A stretch of DNA of 10,306 bases from assembly GCA_002413345.1 (NCBI GenBank), contig DHWU01000061.1, positions 20,718 through 31,023 of the forward strand, given 5' to 3'. Made by a program: the position numbers and the translations under genes. This DNA is from Propionibacteriaceae bacterium UBA5174. GTDB taxonomy: Bacteria > Actinomycetota > Actinomycetes > Propionibacteriales > Propionibacteriaceae. The number at the start of each line of letters is the position of its first letter. Positions within the stretch are counted from its first letter, which is position 1. Shown here in pieces: positions 6,435-10,306 of the stretch. The notes below the pieces were generated by a model. The model did no database searches. It was not told where the DNA came from and was given only the letters and a program-made list of their open reading frames with translations.

Positions 6435-7427
6435 CTACGGCACTAGGTCAAGGGCGGCTAAGGCAACGGAGTAGTCCAGCGTTGACTCTCGCCAGACCAG
6501 CTGAGTCATCGCCCAAAGAGCATCAAACTGTTCGTCCCTACTGCCGGGGTCCGTCAGAAGCTTCACCCGTCCCAAGACAGCTGAGACACGTTGTTCGCCG
6601 CAGGCGACGTATTCGCTGGTCATATCAGCAGACCGAATCGGTTCTAGCAGGGCACTCACATCAGGTGCGATGCAGCTTGGATGTGCACCGATTTCGGCAG
6701 CCAGTAGGTCTGCCTTGCCGTGGGTTCCACTGAACACCATGAGTGAATCGATGCCTGCAGCGTTGGCCCCGATAATGTCGGTATCGAGCCGGTCGCCGAC
6801 AAAGATTGCGCGCTTGGCTTGAGTTCGTCTTAGCGCTTCGAGAAGCATCGGACGGTACGGCTTGCCGAACACTGTGGGGCTGCCTCCGATGGCGGTGGCG
6901 ATCACGGCGATCGCTCCCCCGACTCCGGGTACCAGCCCGCGTTCGGTCGGTCGGGACGCATCGGGGTTGGTCGCATACCAACGGGCTCCGCCTTGGATGG
7001 CCAATGTGGCTTCGTCCAGTCGGCGCCAGTTGAGGTCTGGATCGTAGCCTTGAACCACCGCGTCAGGTTGCTGGTCAGCGCTTTCTACGATCTGAAAGCC
7101 AGCTGAAGCGAGAAGGTTCGAAAGGCTAGCGGTGCCGCAGACCAGAATCTTGGCCCCGGGCGCCAGATCTGAAGTCAGGGCAGCGGCCGCCACCTGTGCA
7201 CTGGTTAGCACATTGCCAACCTCGGCTTGAACGCCGAGCCTGGTCAAATGCTCAACTACTACTGCCGCTGGACGCGCCGCGTTGTTGGTGATGTACATCA
7301 CCGTCTTGCCCAGTGTGGTCAGCTGGTTCAGCGTGCTGGGAACACCCGGAGCCGCCTGTTCGCCAAGGTAGACCACGCCGTCCAAGTCGAACAGCGCGGT
7401 GTCGTAGCCATCGATCAGGACAGACAA
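6435..7427 (-). CDS. HAD-family phosphatase, probable glycerol-3-phosphate phosphatase (Rv1692-like)
   Basis: This is a HAD superfamily hydrolase of the NagD/phosphoglycolate phosphatase-like class. The gene in the same place in M. tuberculosis, Rv1692, was characterised as a glycerol-3-phosphate phosphatase in phospholipid head-group recycling. The 330 residues show motif I DLDGVVY with Asp14 nucleophile and Asp16, motif II TNNAARP with Thr47, motif III Lys189 (FGKPYRP) and motif IV GDRLDTDI at 211-218. A C2-type cap lies between motifs II and III. Residues after about 266 form a C-terminal extension (ending YSVALAALDLVP) like the extra domain of the mycobacterial enzyme. The start is TTG at 7427, nine bases after the TAG of the upstream gene, with only a GGCGG-like site in front, so coupling is likely. 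Enzyme class is firm; the exact substrate is inferred from synteny. Confidence 0.88.
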   Translation of the reverse strand: MSVLIDGYDTALFDLDGVVYLGEQAAPGVPSTLNQLTTLGKTVMYITNNAARPAAVVVEHLTRLGVQAEVGNVLTSAQVAAAALTSDLAPGAKILVCGTASLSNLLASAGFQIVESADQQPDAVVQGYDPDLNWRRLDEATLAIQGGARWYATNPDASRPTERGLVPGVGGAIAVIATAIGGSPTVFGKPYRPMLLEALRRTQAKRAIFVGDRLDTDIIGANAAGIDSLMVFSGTHGKADLLAAEIGAHPSCIAPDVSALLEPIRSADMTSEYVACGEQRVSAVLGRVKLLTDPGSRDEQFDALWAMTQLVWRESTLDYSVALAALDLVP

Positions 7428-7436
7428 TAGATCCGC

Positions 7437-9551
7437 CTACTCCGAATCAGTGTCGCTGGAGGTCACCTCAAGTTCGCCCTCGCCGAAGCCTTCCGTCTCA
7501 TCACCGTCGAGGTGCTCAGCTTCAGACTCGTCGTCGTTAGGGTCGGCGACCGCAACGCCTTCGCCAGAGCCTTCCGAATCGTCGCTGTCAGACTCTTCGT
7601 CTTCGCTCTCATCAAACTCGATCACAACGCCGCGCAACCGGGCAAGCCGATCGACTGCATCGGTGGCCTGTTCGAGGTCGAGTCGATCTGCTGCACCAAA
7701 CCACTGTTCAGCCGCTTCAAGTTGACCGCTTTGCTCCAACAGGTCGGCGTAGGCGTAGCGAAGCCGAGCCCGCACAATCTTTGGGCCCCGAGCCGCGACG
7801 TTTTCGATTTCGGACTGCAGCAGACGCAAGGCTTCAGCTACTTGCCCTGATTCAGCACGAATTCCGGCCTCGACCAGTCGAAGTTCCACCATTTCCGGCA
7901 CTTCTGGTGAACTCGCCAGACCCTCTTTGACCAGCTTGAGGGCAGCTTGTCTGCGTCCGAGAGCACGTTCACAGTCGGCCATCGCCGGTAGGTATTCGTC
8001 GGTCCCAGACATTCTGCGCAGCGCCCGGAATTCATTAAGTGCAGCGGCGAAGTCGCCCATGGCGTAGGCAGTCTCGCCGACCGCCTCGCGGACGATGGGG
8101 AGCCTAGGTGCGGACTGTTTCGCAGCCTGGGCATGCCGATTAGCCAATTCCGGATCAGTATCGATGAGCTGTCCGGCCATCAGTAACCGACCACCGACCA
8201 TTTCAGCCTTTTCCGAAGACAGTCCGCGCAGCTCAGCTCGCACGCCTCGTGGCAGTTGCCCTAGATCGAGCCCATTGGGAAGTTCAGGCGGACGCACGTA
8301 GTTTTCGTCACGCCGATTCAGCCACGGACGATCCTGCGATGCCGTTGAGCCCGATTCGGCACGATCACCTGAACGTCCTGCCCGTTCTGGGCGGGAGGAG
8401 CTATCGCGCCGATCGAATCCACCTTGTCTCGCTGGGCCGCGCGAATCACGGTCACTGCCAGGACGACCACCGCGGCTGCCGCGGTCACCCCCAGCTCGCG
8501 AATCGCGGTCGCCGTAGGGACGTGAACCGCGGGTGTCCCGATCTCCGCTGCGTGGTCGTGAGTCTCGGTCACCGTAGGAGCCGCGGGTATCACGGTCGCC
8601 ACCTGGGCGAGAGCCGCGAGTATCGCGGTCACCGCTGCGAGGTCGAGAGTCACGGTCACCGTAAGGACGCGAGCCTCTCGAGTCACGGTCGCCGCCTGGG
8701 CGGGAGCCACGATTATCGCGGTCGCCCCATGAACCACCGGGTCGTGTGCCTCGGGCGTCTCCGCGGTCACCGCTGCGTGGTCGTGAGTCTCGGTCACCGT
8801 AGGAGCCGCGGGTATCACGGTCGCCACCTGGGCGGGAGCCACGATTATCGCGGTCGCCCCACGAACCACCAGGTCGTGTGCCTCGCGAATCTCCGCGGTC
8901 ACCGCCACGAGGTCGTGAGTCACGATCGCCGTAGGAACCGCGGGTATCACGGTCACCACCTGGGCGGGAACCGCGGGTATCGCGGTCGCCGTAGGAGCCA
9001 CGTGAGCCACGATCTCCGCCGGCACGGGAACCGCTGGAATCGCGATCACCCCACGAACCACCGGGTCGTGTGCCTCGCGAATCTCCGCGGTCACCGTAAG
9101 GACGTGAGCCTCGGTCACCGTAGGAGCCGCGGGTGTCGCGGTCACCACCTGGGCGGGAGCCACGAGTATCGCGGTCGCCACCTGGGCGGGAACCACGAGT
9201 ATCGCGGTCGCCGTAGGAGCCACGTGAGCCACGGGAATCAGCACCACGCCGATTTTCCGCGCCAGATCCTGATCGCTGGTCTGAAGCACCTTCGCTCCAC
9301 GGTCGATCGGACTGGCTATTGCGCCGGGCATCGTCCGAGCGTCCGCGCCCGGAGTTGCCTCGCGAGTCGGAGCCAAATCCGCCGCCTACGCCACGGCCAC
9401 CACGAACTGGGCCGCCTTTGCCTGAACCAGCTCGGTTTGGCCTGCCAGACGAGCCCGCGCCGGAGCCGCGGGACGCGCGACCGAAGTCACCTCCGCCTCG
9501 CTTCGACCCACGGTCGCCAACTCCGCCACGTTCTGAGGTGGGATCACTCAC
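7437..9551 (-). CDS. TPR-like protein with long Arg/Gly/Asp-rich repetitive N-terminus and acidic tail
   Basis: The 704 residues fall into four parts. Residues 1 to about 103 are Gly/Arg/Ser-rich. Residues about 104-372 are built from short units such as GDRDTRGSRPG, GDRDTRGSYGD and RGTRPGGSWGD, with three related 43-44-residue blocks. Residues about 408-644 are normal, helical, Ala/Leu-rich sequence with TPR-like helix pairs (for example VREAVGETAYAMGDFAAALN and YAYADLLEQSGQLEAAEQWF). The last 60 residues are dominated by Asp, Glu and Ser. The helical part sits where mycobacteria have the TPR-type gene Rv1691, next to the HAD phosphatase; function is unknown there. The repetitive part is predicted disordered and polyampholytic, which is compatible with RNA or protein association but proves neither. 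The start is taken as GTG at 9551 (AGGA 7 nt upstream); an in-frame TTG at 9587 would add 12 residues. The gene follows the rRNA operon. Confidence 0.85.
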   Translation of the reverse strand: MSDPTSERGGVGDRGSKRGGGDFGRASRGSGAGSSGRPNRAGSGKGGPVRGGRGVGGGFGSDSRGNSGRGRSDDARRNSQSDRPWSEGASDQRSGSGAENRRGADSRGSRGSYGDRDTRGSRPGGDRDTRGSRPGGDRDTRGSYGDRGSRPYGDRGDSRGTRPGGSWGDRDSSGSRAGGDRGSRGSYGDRDTRGSRPGGDRDTRGSYGDRDSRPRGGDRGDSRGTRPGGSWGDRDNRGSRPGGDRDTRGSYGDRDSRPRSGDRGDARGTRPGGSWGDRDNRGSRPGGDRDSRGSRPYGDRDSRPRSGDRDTRGSRPGGDRDTRGSYGDRDSRPRSGDRDTRGSRPYGDRDSRAGGDRGSRGGRPGSDRDSRGPARQGGFDRRDSSSRPERAGRSGDRAESGSTASQDRPWLNRRDENYVRPPELPNGLDLGQLPRGVRAELRGLSSEKAEMVGGRLLMAGQLIDTDPELANRHAQAAKQSAPRLPIVREAVGETAYAMGDFAAALNEFRALRRMSGTDEYLPAMADCERALGRRQAALKLVKEGLASSPEVPEMVELRLVEAGIRAESGQVAEALRLLQSEIENVAARGPKIVRARLRYAYADLLEQSGQLEAAEQWFGAADRLDLEQATDAVDRLARLRGVVIEFDESEDEESDSDDSEGSGEGVAVADPNDDESEAEHLDGDETEGFGEGELEVTSSDTDSE
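8436..9242 (-). repeat. Coding low-complexity repeat array (GDRD-RGS-RPG units)
   Basis: About 800 bp inside the TPR-like gene encode degenerate 7-11-residue units with the core Gly-Asp-Arg-Asp/Gly-x-Arg-Gly. On the plus strand it appears as recurring CGCGGTCGCC and CACGGTCACC words. The array keeps the coding frame throughout. Because the repeats lack stops in several frames, long antisense and shifted frames also appear across it; these are by-products. Confidence 0.9.
8694..8957 (-). repeat. Tandem pair of 132-bp in-frame repeats
   Basis: 8694-8825 and 8826-8957 are adjacent direct repeats, each exactly 44 codons. I count 14 base differences in 13 codons. Eleven of those codon changes are silent; the two amino-acid changes are Ser/Gly and Ala/Ser. 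A third, more diverged block of 43 codons lies at 9018-9146. Confidence 0.9.
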
Positions 9552-9590
9552 CGCACCATCCTGCCCTTCTGCGCGAGTCCGCGCCAAGTT

Positions 9591-9608
9591 TCATACTGCT
9601 CATACTGC
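9591..9608. repeat. 9-bp tandem duplication upstream of the TPR-like gene
   Basis: TCATACTGC occurs twice in a row on the plus strand, read as GCAGTATGA twice on the minus strand, in the leader between the rRNA terminator and the TPR-like gene. The TATGA elements resemble partial -10 boxes, but I found no well-spaced -35 partner. Confidence 0.5.
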
Positions 9609-9638
9609 TCAAACACGACCAAAACGGCCGCAAACTAC

Positions 9639-9674
9639 AACACCCCCGTGGGGCCGAAGCTCCACGGGGGTGTT
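9639..9674 (-). terminator. Hairpin terminator after the 5S rRNA
   Basis: The arms 9639-9651 and 9662-9674 pair perfectly over 13 bp, with five consecutive G-C pairs. On the minus strand the top holds a C(UUCG)G tetraloop, a very stable RNA cap. It begins 6 nt after the 5S 3' end. The downstream sequence on the minus strand (GTAGTTTG) is only a weak U-tract. It probably ends the rRNA operon. Confidence 0.8.
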
Positions 9675-9680
9675 TGTATG

Positions 9681-9796
9681 TCCGGCGACGTCCTACTCTC
9701 CCACAGGTTCCCACCTGCAGTACCATCGGCGCTGAGAGGCTTAGCTTCCAGGTTCGGAATGGAGCTGGGCGTTTCACTCTCGCCATGATCACCGAA
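9681..9796 (-). rRNA. rrf: 5S ribosomal RNA
   Basis: The 116-nt sequence contains the conserved 5S core ATTCCGAACCTGGAAGCTAA, the downstream CGCCGATGGTACTGC and the closing GGGAGAGTAGGACG. The ends were set by helix I: the 5' TTCGGTGAT pairs with the 3' GTCGCCGGA over nine positions, allowing G-U pairs. The length agrees with bacterial 5S. It follows the 23S gene in the usual order. Confidence 0.96.
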
Positions 9797-9892
9797 ACTC
9801 TATGGAGTTATGACGGGCCTACCTCGATTAGAGGCGGCTCCCGACCGTTACTCGGGAACTACACAGTGGACGCGTAACATCTTCGTAGGAAA
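9797..9892 (-). other. 23S-5S internal transcribed spacer
   Basis: About 96 bp lie between the estimated 23S 3' end and the 5S. It contains a 6-bp stem (TCCCGA, 7-nt loop, TCGGGA) and a second short GC-rich stem, likely RNA processing structures. There is no tRNA in it. Confidence 0.7.

Positions 9893-10306
<414 letters not shown>

Noticed and set aside
9018..9146. RGDS tetrapeptides in the repeats, an integrin-binding motif
   Set aside because: There is no signal peptide or membrane anchor. The motif is a chance product of Arg-Gly-Asp-Ser-rich repeats in a probably cytoplasmic protein.
8436..9242. Recurring short words that could suggest a CRISPR array
   Set aside because: The repeats are degenerate, in frame, without uniform spacers, and encode protein continuous with a folded domain.
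8318..9376. A 352-codon shifted frame on the minus strand over the repeat array, Ala/Val/Thr-rich
   Set aside because: It lies only over the repeats and its flanks, with no start context or family match. The frame that joins the TPR-like core and ends right before the HAD gene is the real one.
8249..9877. A 542-codon open frame on the plus strand, antisense to the TPR-like gene and running into the 5S rRNA
   Set aside because: It is open because the repeat array lacks stops in this frame. It reads through the rRNA terminator and the 5S gene, its protein is a His/Arg/Gly-rich mirror of the repeats, and it matches no family.

Overview
The window reads as chromosomal DNA of an actinobacterium (Actinomycetota). 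Every convincing gene lies on the minus strand, so transcription runs from the right edge to the left. Three things support the assignment. G+C is moderately high by inspection. GTG and TTG starts are common. The gene order (TPR-like protein, HAD phosphatase, small protein, tlyA, NAD kinase, recN, then pyrG) matches the Rv1691-Rv1699 neighbourhood of Mycobacterium tuberculosis as I recall it. I cannot place the organism below phylum level.

Region by region, in transcription order: the 3' end of a 23S rRNA gene enters at the right edge (about 10306-9893), followed by a spacer, a complete 5S rRNA (9796-9681) and a strong hairpin (9674-9639) that probably ends the rRNA operon. Next is a large gene (9551-7437) for a protein with a long Arg/Gly/Asp/Ser-rich repetitive N-terminus, a TPR-like helical domain and a strongly acidic tail. 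A HAD phosphatase related to glycerol-3-phosphate phosphatase follows (7427-6435). After a 55-bp gap carrying an inverted repeat and a good ribosome binding site comes an ECF biotin-transporter cassette, bioY-bioM-bioN (6379-4484). A 57-residue protein (4482-4309), tlyA (4312-3563), a doubtful 32-residue ORF, NAD kinase (3434-2463) and recN (2473-794) complete the run. A 200-bp gap then precedes pyrG, cut by the left edge (593-1).

From bioY to recN the genes touch or overlap by a few bases, apart from the 128-bp tlyA-NAD kinase gap, so they look like one operon with translational coupling. Their jobs are mixed: vitamin uptake, rRNA 2'-O-methylation, NADP supply, double-strand-break repair and CTP synthesis. 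This is conserved housekeeping synteny, not a dedicated pathway. What departs from the mycobacterial layout is the biotin cassette between the HAD gene and the small protein, the absence of genes between recN and pyrG, and the rRNA operon just upstream of the TPR gene.

I see no mobile element, CRISPR array, tRNA or defence locus, and no clear new multi-gene system. The strongest lead is the repeat-rich protein. Two adjacent 132-bp in-frame repeats differ at 14 bases, yet 11 of the 13 changed codons are synonymous, which argues that this low-complexity segment is under selection as protein.
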